Below are positions 1 through 10,800 of a stretch of 64,000 nt of DNA, piece by piece. A program made the translations under genes and the position numbers. The stretch is from NCBI GenBank assembly GCA_963575645.1, contig OY754468.1, positions 52,959,665-53,023,664 on the forward strand. The letters are read 5' to 3'. The notes below the pieces were generated by a model, which searched no databases, was not told the origin of the DNA, and worked only from the letters and a program-made list of their open reading frames with translations. The stretch is from Xanthostigma xanthostigma. Taxonomy: Eukaryota > Arthropoda > Insecta > Raphidioptera > Raphidiidae. The stretch's first letter is position 1; every line of letters begins with the position of its first letter.

Positions 1-770
1 TTTTTGGGCCCAAAAAATGTTTTCAACCCTTTCTTATTTTTCGTAAAAAAATTTTATTTTTTTTTAATAAAAAGTATCCTATGTTACTTCTAATACCTTC
101 AAGAGTGTATGTGCAAAGTTTCATGATGATCGGTTAAGTAGTTTTTGCGTGAAAGCGTAACAAACAAACTTACATTCGCATTTATAATATTACTAGCCGC
201 TACCCGCGGCTACGCCCGCGATTGAGATGGAAATCGACTTTTGACATGCATATCAGGGGTTGAGGTATTGCACATATTTTGACAAACAATTTTCTTATTT
301 TTCGTAAAAAATTTTTATTTTTTTTTAATAAAAAGTATCCTATGTTACTTCTAATACCTTCAAGAGTGTATGTGCAAAGTTTCATGATGATCGGTTAAGT
401 AGTTTTTGCGTGAAAGCGTAACAAACAAACTTACATTCGCATTTATAATATTTCGTTTTCATAAAATTTGTAAGTCCGGTCCTGTCGGGCCGATTTTAAT
501 GAAATTTTAATAGCACATTTTAATCACTACTAAAGGGTTAAATTTCAATTTTGAAACGATTCGGAGAAATTTTTCGGTATTTTTGGGCCCAAAAAATGTT
601 TTCAACCCTTTCTTATTTTTCGTAAAAAATTTTTATTTTTTTTTAATAAAAAGTATCCTATGTTACTTCTAATACCTTCAAGAGTGTATGTGCAAAGTTT
701 CATGATGATCGGTTAAGTAGTTTTTGCGTGAAAGCGTAACAAACAAACTTACATTCGCATTTATAATATT
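1..770. repeat. Three partial copies of a retroelement 3' tail
   Basis: Three copies of the same roughly 160-190 base unit lie in direct order: about 1-191 (cut by the window edge), 296-451 and 583-770. Each holds a T-rich run, a block containing AAAGTATCCTATGTTACTTC, then TTTCATGATGATCGGTTAAG, and ends in CATTTATAATATT. Such an end is typical of truncated RTE-like LINEs or the SINEs they mobilise in insects (family knowledge, not tested here). A short GC-rich segment with CCGCTACCCGCGGCTACGCC at 196-217 belongs to the same kind of element. The stretch lies upstream of, and probably in the last intron of, the gene ending at 924. Confidence 0.6.
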
Positions 771-822
771 AATAATATGATTAATATTAATATTAATATT
801 AATATTAATATGATTAATATAT
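771..822. repeat. (ATTAAT)n microsatellite
   Basis: A simple AT repeat built on ATTAAT units directly follows the third retroelement tail and ends about 20 bases before the 3' splice site of the exon at 842. Such tails often grow from the end of non-LTR insertions. Confidence 0.7.
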
Positions 823-841
823 CTCTTTTCATCTCTCAAAG

Positions 842-924
842 GGTATCCAAAAGAAAAATTAGAATTTAAAGAGATTCCTGACAATGCATTCCCCGAGGTT
901 GAAGAAAAAGGAAAAAAGAAATAG
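842..924 (+). CDS. 3' terminal exon of an unidentified gene (partial)
   Basis: A pyrimidine-rich tract and AG at 840-841 are followed by an open frame of 26 full codons plus a split first codon, ending with TAG at 922-924. The peptide begins YPKEKLEFKEIPDN and ends in a lysine-rich tail, EEKGKKK. Codon use and composition look coding, and the exon starts right after a splice acceptor, so I read it as the last exon of a gene whose earlier exons lie before the window. A possible AATAAA signal lies near 1222. I do not recognise the protein. It could also be a chance open frame, because only one splice junction is visible. Confidence 0.45.
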
Positions 925-1297
925 CGTGAAAAATGCATACCTGTAGTTCTCTCCAAAACTTTGCTTGTGCATTTGCTGCAATGGTGTATATTAGGTACCT
1001 TACCTACAATTAATATTACGTTTCCTAATATGAACCGATTATCGGGTCATAAGTATCAGGCGTTAAATAATACAATTTGTCTCAATCTTTGGTCTAAATT
1101 ATTTAGCGCAACAATTGCTTTTGATGAAATATACTTAAAACTTCATAGAAATTCCGTTCGGTGTCGCCAATGGATAATGCTTGTCTCTGACGTTTGTGAT
1201 ATGTTAGGTTAGCTAACCTTAAAAATAAAAGTTAAAACTGTCATAATATTAAATCGCAAATATAATTTAAACAATTTTTATAGTATTACTTTTTAAA

Positions 1298-1788
1298 ATG
1301 TCTATTGTCTTTGCATCAATTAGATTACTAACATGTAAGTAATATTTAAGGATACGTTTTTATGTTGTTTTTAAATGTAACGTTTCTTTTACAAATTTGT
1401 AGCAAGAACGGCAAAACCACATTTTCATCAATTTAATGCAGTCAGGGCACTGTCGGATCAAGTAAATTCTAACGAAGAAGATCTTCCAATCCAGGACATT
1501 CAAAATCCATTCAAAAAAGAAACCGTAGAATGCATTTTGTGCAAACACAAAATAACTCCAGACTACAAAAATGTACGCTTATTGTCGCAATTCCAGAGTC
1601 CCTACACGGGCCGTGTTTACGGACGACATATAACTGGTTTGTGTAAAAATAAACAATTCCAGATAGAACTCGAAATTCGTAAAGCCCAAAAATCTGGCAT
1701 TATGCCTTATTATTATAGAGAACCAAAATTTGGAAAAGATCCAAAATTATTCAATCCAGATCGTCCACTTCGGCCGCATAAATATTAG
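1298..1788 (+). CDS. mRpS18C: Mitochondrial small ribosomal subunit protein bS18m (S18C type)
   Basis: Two exons, 1298-1334 and 1403-1788, joined in phase 1 across a 68-base intron (GTAAGT...TTGTAG), encode 140 residues, close to the 142 of human MRPS18C. The first ~35 residues are basic and Ser/Arg/Leu-rich, as expected of a mitochondrial import sequence. The S18 core follows: CILCKHKITPDYKNV, then LLSQFQSPYTGRVYGRHITG and LCKNKQFQIELEIRKAQKSG, ending in RPLRPHKY. The protein is a component of the mitochondrial 28S subunit. The two cysteines of CILC match the Zn-binding type of S18. The start is the only ATG before the acceptor that gives a leader of the right length. The neighbour on the minus strand converges on its 3' end. 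Confidence 0.93.
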
Positions 1789-1820
1789 AAATTTCACACA
1801 TTAATGTATGTAGAATATTT

Positions 1821-1826
1821 TTTATT
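1821..1826 (-). terminator. Possible poly(A) signal of the acidic-protein gene
   Basis: AATAAA on the minus strand lies about 100 bases after the stop at 1925. If used, the transcript would overlap the 3' end of the convergent mRpS18C transcript. Confidence 0.3.
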
Positions 1827-1852
1827 TTCGTTTGGTAGTTTTAAGAATACAA

Positions 1853-1858
1853 AATAAA
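1853..1858 (+). terminator. Poly(A) signal of mRpS18C
   Basis: AATAAA lies 65 bases after the mRpS18C stop codon and is the first such signal in the 3' flank. Confidence 0.6.
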
Positions 1859-1924
1859 GATTTAAAATAATATTGTTTTGTTCTTTTACCATGCGGATAT
1901 TTAATCGCAGACTGGACGTTCTTT

Positions 1925-4900
1925 TTATTTATCGTTTGTCTCATTTGGTAAAGTCATATCGGAAGTTGTTTTATCTGAAACTTATTTTTAAATACGCATT
2001 ATGGTGCCGTATCGAGGCGTTGATAATTTTAATAAAATACTAGTTTGGTCAATGAGTGCTCATAAGGTGGAATGTAGATGGAAAAGTCGAAAGCAGAACG
2101 TTTGACTTAGGAACTTTGTTTGGACTAGTTAGGAGATAAACATACTAAAAGTCCTTGCCCCTCCGAGGTACGCCCGAAGGGGGGAGCACAAAGAAGGTCC
2201 CGTTTTTTGCTTTCATCTCGAAAACGGTACGTCGTACGAAATTTTGTCGTAATACATAATGAAAGCTGATAAAATTCTCTACAACTTTAGTTTTCACACT
2301 TTTTATCTATCTCCAATCTTTGCCTGGCTATGAGCTCCATACATTTAACAATTATTATTTACAATGAATTATTTAATCATTTGCCGCCTCTTTTAGGTAC
2401 TTAGTATACCATTAAATTGCAGTTTTATATATTTAAATTTACCTAAACATGCTGAAATCGAAAAGCCTGATTTTCGGGCGAGAATAGAGTAGCTTCGCGC
2501 ATACAAAAGCTAATAAGCAAATAGGTGTTCTAGTCAGTCATTATCGTTTGATTTTTTCGAAATAAATATGTTTTTCGGTAATGAATATCGATTATCGATC
2601 TGGCAGGAACTAGGGGGCCCCTATCGATCGCGGAGCCCTGGGCACGTGCCCAGTGGGAAAGAGGGCCCTGCGTGGAGGTACTCCCAGCGTATGTTATTTT
2701 TTAATAGTGTGTGCTACAGAGAATTTAACACATTTTTGAAAATCGACCATTTTTCGGAGCTCATAGCTAGGCAAAGATTGGAGATAGATAAAAAGTGTGA
2801 AAGCTAAAGTTGTAGAGAATTTTATCAGCTTTCATTATGTATTACGATAAAATTTCGTACGACGTACCGTTTTCGAGATGAAAGCAAAAAACCAAAAAAC
2901 GGGACCTTCTTTGTGCTCCCCCCCTTCGGGCGTACCTCGGAGGGGTAAGGACTTTTAGTATGTTTATCTCCTAACTAGTCCAAACAAAGTTCCTAAGTCA
3001 AATGTTCTGCTTTCGACTTTTCCATCTACAAATTATTCGTTGCTTAAGCTATACGCCGTTTATTGAAGTATTTTCATAAACTAATCGACACATGATTATT
3101 TATATGCACGATCTCCTCGGCTACAACGCATCATCATGCTTACCTTTTTTTGTTGACACCACATTAGAAGCCTCATTGTTGGAATTAATATCTTCCGATG
3201 ATATGGATGCTGATTCCGGTATAGCTTTTAATTCATACTGCGTTTAACAAGAACAAATAGGTGTCTTTAAAATTTCGAACAAAAAAATGCAAAAAAATGA
3301 ATGCACTAACTCTGGGATCTCTTTGGCCCAATCAGGCATAGTTTGTTAGTCGTTTTTAAAAACGTACCGAAAATTTTAAAACGTCGAAAGAAAGAGAATG
3401 TTAACACGAGACCCTTCGATATTAAAATGTCAAAATCCGGTTCCGTGTTTGTTAGGACCGGGATTTTCAGGAGAATTAAAGACACTCGTTAAGTATGCAG
3501 TTGAAATTTAGAATTTGTGTAGAGATGAAGCGTTTTAATGCAATATTACACAAAATAGACTTTACGATATTTCAAATACAGTGTAAACTCTTTATAACGT
3601 CCTTCGTTATAACGAAAAACTCCCTATAATGTCGAAATTTTTACGATTTGGTTGGTTTACCTTAAAACCTATACATTAAAACCCTCTTTATAACGCAACA
3701 GCCATTCTCTATTACGAAGAAATATGTTCATATTTAGGCGTCAGCAAATGTTTACAGACATAAAGAGGACCATTCTGAACCATCACCATCTATTCAACAA
3801 GCACTTGATGACGCCAAACTTATCGAAAAATTCCTATTATTTAATGAAGATTATTCCACCACATTGAAAAATTGGTTATTTTTCTTTCTTCCCTCCATAT
3901 AACGAAAATTCTTTATAACGAAAAAAATGTTCGGTCCCTTAAAATTCGTTATAAAGAGATTATACAGTACATTGAAGATTACTGTTAATTTGGTTGTTTT
4001 TCTTTCTTCACTCCATATAACGGTAACTCTCTATAACGATAAAAAATGCTCGGTCCTTTGAGTGTCGTTATAAAGAGTTTACACTGTAATTGTTTTTGAC
4101 CACATAAATTTACCTGTCGCGGCAGTATCCTTTTGCTTTTCTTTAAAATATCAAAATTAACTTCTTCACCCACAAGAGTTTTCGTTAAATCACTTGTCGA
4201 TAATATTGTCATCGCTTCCGAACTGGAATGCGGATATTTAGCTGAAAGACTAGGAAATAAAGTATATATTGGCAGTTTTTTATCATCGTCTGGATCAACT
4301 AAGATTATTTCTTCTTCTTCATCTTCACTTTCAGATTCATGAATTATCGTATGATAGTTTAGATTATGAAAAGTCAAATCTGCCCATTCTGAATCTTTTG
4401 CTAATAAAGATATGTGTTTATCTTCTTTCGAATCCTTAATCTGAAATTGGATTTTGTAAAAATAACAACGAAAAATATAGATAACGTCATTTGGAAAAAC
4501 ATCCAACAAGAAGCTGATGTGAATCACCGACTTAACATAAAAATACGGTTTGCACCTTTTGATCCAATAAGCAATTTTCTTAGATGGTTCTGAAGTGTGA
4601 ATGACTTAGTTTTCAATATTTAAGCTCAGAAAATAAGGCCTGTCTGCCATAAAATGGTGCAAAACGTAAACTTATTATTATTAATATCGAAATCGGTGGT
4701 CCCTTCACTCTGATCCCCGTTTGTCAGGGGCACACCGTGCAGTGGCAGTCAACACACAAGCGTGTATGAATTAGTAAAAAATTTAAATAGGAACCCCGAA
4801 ATCATGCCAAGCTCTTTTAACACTCGATTCGGAACGTTGTTTGCAATAAGAAAGTGTTTAAGCCTTCTTGTCACTAACGTATTACATTCAAATAATTTAC

Positions 4901-5003
4901 TAGTATATACCAAATCATTATCTAATGATGTTTTTGAATGAAGATCTTCGACATATTCATCGTCATTATTTTTTTGTGATAAAGTTTCATTATTTGATGA
5001 CAT
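1925..5003 (-). CDS. Unrecognised acidic protein, 187 aa (four-exon model)
   Basis: Four minus-strand exons join in frame: 5003-4911, 4440-4114, 3237-3144 and 1974-1925. Junctions have good signals (CAG|GTAAAT after exon 2, AAG|GTAAGC after exon 3, TTTCAG before exon 4) and the frame closes on TAA. Exon 2 carries an acidic run, ESESEDEEEEIILVDPDDD, and a Ser/Thr-rich part; exon 3 is also Ser/Asn-rich. There are no cysteines, membrane segments or motif I can name. The end of exon 1 is the weakest point: its frame runs on through another 50 residues (RRLKHFLIANNVPNRVLKEL), so a different donor or a further exon is possible. A Tigger-like element sits in intron 2 and a foldback repeat in intron 3. 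Function unknown. Confidence 0.55.
2074..3030. mobile_element. Foldback element with ~260-base inverted arms
   Basis: Bases 2074-2335 recur as a near-perfect reverse complement at 2757-3030. The outer ends read GTAGATGGAAAAGTCGAAAG and its complement; the arms meet a central ~420 bases that do not pair. The arms contain GGTACGCCCGAAGGGGGG. No transposase remains. Long inverted arms and a unique centre fit a foldback type of non-autonomous DNA transposon. It lies in the last intron of the acidic-protein gene. Confidence 0.75.
3579..4086. mobile_element. Tigger/pogo-like DNA transposon remnant (508 bp)
   Basis: The element starts CAGTGTAAACTCTTTATAAC and ends with the inverted copy, flanked by TA on both sides (3577-3578, 4087-4088), the target duplication of Tc1/mariner/pogo elements. 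Two extra subterminal copies of TATAACGA-type sequence occur near 3896 and 4013. A frame near 3795-3860 (QQALDDAKLIEKFL) resembles a piece of a Tigger transposase. It is internally deleted and lies in an intron of the acidic-protein gene. Confidence 0.8.
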
Positions 5004-5109
5004 TAATAACAGCATAATATATTTTCTTTGGTAAAAATTGGAGTACTTAGGTAGTATTAATTTCAAATAAAAATTTTGGATGTCAAAGACGTTTTCCCTA
5101 AAACTTAAC

Positions 5110-5995
5110 GTCTGTTACCGTAGATATATACGCATTAAATGAACTCTGTTTGTCTGTCTGTCTGTTACCTTTTGACGTCTAAACCGCTGAACAGATTTCG
5201 ATAAAATTTTGGTAAAAAATTGGTTGTCTGTAAAGTCGGTTTACGGACGATAGTTTTACGTGATAACGTCATAAAGAAACGTTGATGAACTCTCTGACTT
5301 CACGCGAGAAGAGAGAGAAATGCGCACAAGCCGACGCTTGGGCCGATCGTGCCTCTCCATCGCTTATACCGCGCTCTCGCTTGCACGCTCAGGCTCAGGC
5401 GGAACGTGACACTTTTTCGTGCGTGCAGCCAGTGTTTCATCAATTTATAAGACGTTGTCACGTCAAAAACCTGAAGGGGTGAAATAGGAGATGAAAGTTT
5501 GTATGAGGTACCTTTCATTTCTCAAGTTATGAATACGAAAATTCATATTTAGGCTTTTGGTAAGAAATAAAGAATTACGTGTTTCAGCGTTTTTGCAAAA
5601 TTATCCCTCAAGGATGATATGTTCAAAATTCACATGTTATATAATGTTTGACTGTTGTCTGTTCATTGTTCTGTTCGGGACCTATGCGTTTCTATACCAT
5701 TTATCCGATTACGATGAAAATTTGGTGAATTGTTGTGCGCGCGCCTGGTGATTTAAAGTGGTACCGCAATATTGTGGAGCCGCAGGCTCTACTACTGTTG
5801 TCGCTTCTGAGCAGAACACAGTTCCGTAAGGTAAGAGTATAGGATATGAAACCAATGGCTCCATTACTGTTGTCACTGCGGAGGGGGGTGCAGTCCCGTG
5901 AGATAAGAATTTAATACGGTGGAGCCGAAGGCTCAACAACTGTTGTCACTGCCGTGTTTCATCTCAATCGTGTGCGGCACCGCGGGTAGCGGCTA
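5110..5995. mobile_element. Retroelement fragment carrying a nested family A copy
   Basis: The left part has repeated TCTG units and TTTTGACGTCTAAACCGCTG, a sequence style common in insect RTE-like 3' regions. The right end has CCGCGGGTAGCGGCTAT, the complement of the GC-rich segment seen at 196-217. Family A copy A1 is inserted inside. The segment at 5750-5960 contains imperfect GGAGCC...CTACTGTTGTC repeats (three copies near 5777, 5850 and 5922). Confidence 0.45.
5219..5466 (-). mobile_element. Helentron-like element family A, copy A1
   Basis: In minus orientation it starts TTGACGTGACAACGTC and ends with the inverted ACGTTATCACGT followed by a stem-loop (GTCCGTAAA...TTTACAGAC) and CCAAT next to a T run. 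Short version, 248 bp. The 12-base subterminal repeat has one change here. Confidence 0.7.
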
Positions 5996-6000
5996 TATAA

Positions 6001-7240
6001 AATAAAAGTACAACAATAATAATAATAAGAGAGAAAAAATGTGTCAAAAAAACGTAATTTATTTATGAAACAATGCATTTTAAGATAATAAATTATAAAA
6101 TAACAATATTTTTATTAATTGTTCTTATATAAAAATCAGTCAAGTATAAAAAATTACACAAAAGAACAGCCTTATTTTCTCATAAGCATGTATGATTTTG
6201 AGTTCGGAAGAAACCCGGAGGTTTTGAAATTTGTTGCAAAATATATTTTTCGTGATCATTTTGAAAAAATATGCACTCTTACCATTTTTCACGGAAAACG
6301 TTAAATTTATCATAAGTTTAATTTCTTAAAAAAATTACGGCAGAACGTGTATTTTTTTATAAAACTTTTTTGCCTAAAATTGAATTAGCTTTAATTTTTG
6401 TAAAAAAAACCTTCGATAAACTAAAACCTTTTCGCAAAAATAGCAAAACACTGAAAAAGTGCATGTTTTTTTAAATTGTCGCCGTTTCCCTCGAGTCGAA
6501 ATAAAAATTTTCACAAATGTTCGGGTTTATTTATATTTATTTCAATTTGAGTTATTATTAGTTTATTAATTTTATTGAAAAGCTGGATGATCCTAAAAAA
6601 TATTTTAATAATGGATGCAATTATTTACAAATGTCGCATTGTTTAAAAAATATTATTTGTTTAGGTAATGCGTAAAATAAGGAATGCAGTTCAATAACGT
6701 ATATTTTAATTTATGTAAATTACCTATTTATTATATTATTATTATAAATTAATTTGGGAAATAATCTCCCATCATCTGATTTAGGTACCAGTTCATATTT
6801 TCAATTTATTGATTAAAATCTCAGACTATTCGTTAGTAAAGCATGGTAACATTATTTTTCAAAGTAGGTACCATTTTGACGTAGAACTTGAGATTATATT
6901 TTCTTACCAATAATTCTAACACGAATATAATAGTTCAACATAATATAATTCATTATAATAGCGGACGGATTTTTAGTCATAAAATTAAAAACAATTTTTT
7001 TTCACATAAGAGGATTTTTAAATAATAACTTAAAATATTTTTGTTTATCCTCGATGTCCCTCGCGTAAATTAAAAACTCTTAAACAAAAAGCTAAAACTG
7101 TTTTCAGTATGAAATTATTTTAGATTGGTAACTAAAACAAGCAAAGACTAGGCTTCAAGGATCAATTGGAATAGTCACATAAATCATTGTCAAAAAATAT
7201 CAAATTAACTAATGGCGTTTTCGGCATCGGCACTATTGGT
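6001..7240. other. AT-rich intergenic stretch, nothing recognised
   Basis: Between the retroelement fragment and the inverted repeat at 7250 the sequence is AT-rich with many stops in all frames. An open frame at 6119-6304 has no splice or start context and reads like chance sequence. Confidence 0.6.
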
Positions 7241-7245
7241 TAATA

Positions 7246-7685
7246 GTATATTGTGCGACTAGTGAGAGAAGGAGAAGATTCCATGAGCGTAAAACGCACG
7301 CGAGTGGAATATTCTCCTTCGATCAATGGTCGCACATAATACTTTATTCAACTAGCACGAGTAATATGTAATCGGGGCCCTGATAAAAGAGGGAAAAATA
7401 ATAAATCACTTCATTCATTGACGTACCCACCGTCAGTGTATGCACACAAGATTGCCATGACTTTCGCTGAATTGCGATGCTGTTTTCATATATACAATAC
7501 CGCCTACCACGTTCCTATTGGTCCAGAAGCTGCGTGTAGTTTTTTTTCATTATTTCACGCTTGGGCTTGCTACTGAGTTTCTATTGGTCCAGAAAATTCT
7601 TTATCACACTGTACGGCTTATTATTAGCACTCTACGCGTCCCGAAATTACATATTACTCACGCGTGTTGAATAAAGAAATTTGTT
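7246..7685. repeat. Nested inverted repeats, probable MITE remnants
   Basis: Arms TTGTGCGACTAGTGAG... at 7250 and ...GTCGCACATAA near 7340 form one inner pair, also pairing GAAGGAGAAGATTCCA with TGGAATATTCTCCTTC. A second pair joins TTATTCAACTAGCACGAG at 7342 with CACGCGTGTTGAATAA ending near 7676. No coding potential. Confidence 0.5.
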
Positions 7686-7835
7686 TATTGTTAAATTTAA
7701 CCAATAGTTAGGTACCTATTCGGCCTGCCCTTACCTGGGGGCCGGGGCGGTTCTCGATGCCGAAAAGCAAATGATGCAAAACTGAAATAAAAACAGTTTA
7801 CCAATCTGTGTCGCTTTCAAAATCAGTTTAGCATT

Positions 7836-7841
7836 TTTATT
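7836..7841 (-). terminator. Poly(A) signal of the SINA-like gene
   Basis: AATAAA on the minus strand, 19 bases after the stop codon at 7860-7862. Confidence 0.5.
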
Positions 7842-7859
7842 TTAATTAACAACATCGTT

Positions 7860-10800
7860 TTACATATATTTAGTTCGAATTGTTACAGTTATGCTAACAA
7901 AGTCTGTTTTATTAATATCTGTCGTGAATTTTTCCGACGGAACAATTATTTCTTTCTGTTTTTTATCACTAACGGGTACATTAAACGAAAAATGTCGATC
8001 GTCATTTTTAACTTCAACATACGCTTTGACTTTTCTAGTTACGTTCTCGCAGTTGTCATTAATTTGTTGGAACGATAGTTTTAACTTACATTTATGCAAA
8101 GTCACTTTACAAATATACACATTCTTATGACAGTCCAAAGCGATTACGTACCTACGTCCTCTTTCTTTTGTTCTTTTAACTTTTGCGCTGAAATCGTTGA
8201 TCTCAAGATGAATGCCATTCGCCGCAACAATCGCTAGATTGTGTGCGTTTCGTAAGTGAGACGACATGTCCGACAACAGCCCTTTCCACTTGCAAAAATG
8301 ATCTAGAGGGCAGTTTAGCGGTCTGTGGTCACATATGAGTTCGTGTGAAGTTCGGCTTTCACCCTTTACGAGTATTGGACAGCCCCATCTGCAATTATAA
8401 AAAAAAAATTGGTTGTCTGTAAAGTCGGTTTACGGACGATAGTTTTACGTGATAACGTCATAAAGAAACATTGATGAAAAATTGCAAGTGCACGCTCAGG
8501 CGGAACGTGACACTTTTCGGAACGTGACACTTTTTCGTGCATGCAGCCGGTGTTTCATCAATTTATAAGACGTTATCACGTCAAAAAAAAAATTGGTTGT
8601 CTGTAAAATCGGTTTACGGACGATAGTTTTACGTGATAACGTATTCCGCTCGAATATCATATTTAATAATACATAGCCTAAATTTTAGTAGCTGTCAAAC
8701 TTGGGCCGATCGTGCGCGGAACGTGACACTTTTTCGTGCGTGCAGCCGGTGTTTCATCAATTTATAAGACGTTATCACGTCAAAAAAAAAATGATTCACT
8801 AAATAGTCGCATATGCCCGGCGTTGTCCGGGAATGATAGTCCCCTAAGTAATAGCATTATGACGTATATTCTAAAAGCTAAAAGATTAGTTTCTTTTCGC
8901 GTTTAAACAGGAAGACAGACGTTGTTCCGCTCGCGTGAATACTTTAATCAAAATCAATATTAATTTTTTTTTGTTGGACGTTGCATTGTCTGGAATCAAA
9001 TAACTATTTTTCCCACTTTTTTATGTAGCAGTTATTTGATCTGTAAATACCTACTCTGTATATTTGCTAACGGCTATGTAAATTTTTGTCAAACAGTCTA
9101 TAAATGACTCAGTTAAGAAACTATAAATGAATCATAACTTTGTTATATGATAGGTAAGTAAATTTGTATATTATACACTTTTCGGATGAATAATGATAAA
9201 AGTCACAGGAATACATTCAATATATTTTTTCGTATTTTTGGGTCATTCACTATTCACTACTGCTTTATATACAGGGTGTCCCATTAAGAATGGGACATAG
9301 AACAACCGCAGATTCTCCAATTCAAAATAAAACGATTAAGCGAAATATGCTTAGATAAAATGTTACTCGTTTCCGAAATACGGTGTTGAAGTTGAAAACT
9401 GAAAAATTATTAATGTCCATAATTTTTTTAATACACCGTATAATTTTACTCAAATCGGCACACTTGTTAAATATCATAAAATGCACCTGACAATAAAAAA
9501 ATTGGTTCAGTACGCTGTACCAGTGGCGTACGGCAGGAGTAAGTAATGCTTGTACCTCTTGTAAATGTTACGCGGCTGTCTAAATTTTAATTTTGACTAT
9601 AATTTTATTTTTTTTTTTATATTTTCTAAGTCAATAATGTACACTTGTTAGTTTGTTGTAAAGTCATTGGTTTTCGAGATATTCGCAGTTTTTTTAAGAC
9701 AAAATTGTAAAAATGAATATTATTAGTAATAATACAAATAAAAAGTACATGTCTATCTATCTTTAACTGCGAATATCTCGAAAACCAATGACTTTACAAC
9801 AAACTAACAAGTGTACATTATTGACTTAGAAAATACCAAAAAAATTAAAATTATAGTCAAAATTAAAATTTAGACAGCGGCGTAACATTTAGAAGGGGTA
9901 CAAGCATTACTTACTCAGCTGCCGTACGCCACTGGTAGAGCGAGTAACATTTTATCTAAGCATATTTCGCTTAATCGTTTTATTTTGAATTGGAGAATCT
10001 GCGGTTGTTCTATGTCCCATTCTTAATGGGACACCCTGTATAGATATATAAAAAATGTTAAAGCGTCGTTAGCAATTTGCATTTTGCAATAATATAGATT
10101 TTTACTATCACCCGTCATCTTTTTGCTAAGATATAGGTATGTAATGACAATATATTTACATTACCTGTGATTTCGGCAGGGCAGATTAAAATTCACGAGA
10201 AGTCGTTCCAACGCCCTATTTCTAATCGTTTCGGCACCGGTCACAGGAACGCGACAGAACGGACAGTTCGTCAGAAGCACTGAACAATTTGCACACCAAA
10301 CATTGCCACAGACCGCACAAGAACAAACGCCCAGTCCCTGAAGAGTTTCCGTGCAGACAAAACATTCACTCAATTCTTCTAAAACAATATTGTTGTTTTC
10401 ACTGGCGCACGACTCTATAGAATTTTCAATTTTCAACTTGTCTTCGTCGGTTTGGCTTCCGATTTTCGTTGTTTCATAACCGGAAATTTCTGTAAAGTAT
10501 ACATAAATCACTATTCTTTAAATTCGTTTATTACCATGCGGCGTTAGAATAAAGCCTTCACAACGGGGGCAGAAGACAAAAAACTGATCAGTAGATACGA
10601 GGGCACGTCAAATATGATCTTCTGTGGGCTCGCTACAGAATGTGGGAGTCATAGAATACAGAATGTTCTACAAAATTCCAATAAATATTATATGTTGTGG
10701 GAAAGTTTGGTTACGGAACAATAATTTAAAATAAAGTTTTACCGATGTTTCGGTAACATATTTTTTTCGAAAATCTTCCGAAACGTTGGCCAGAAGCGAA

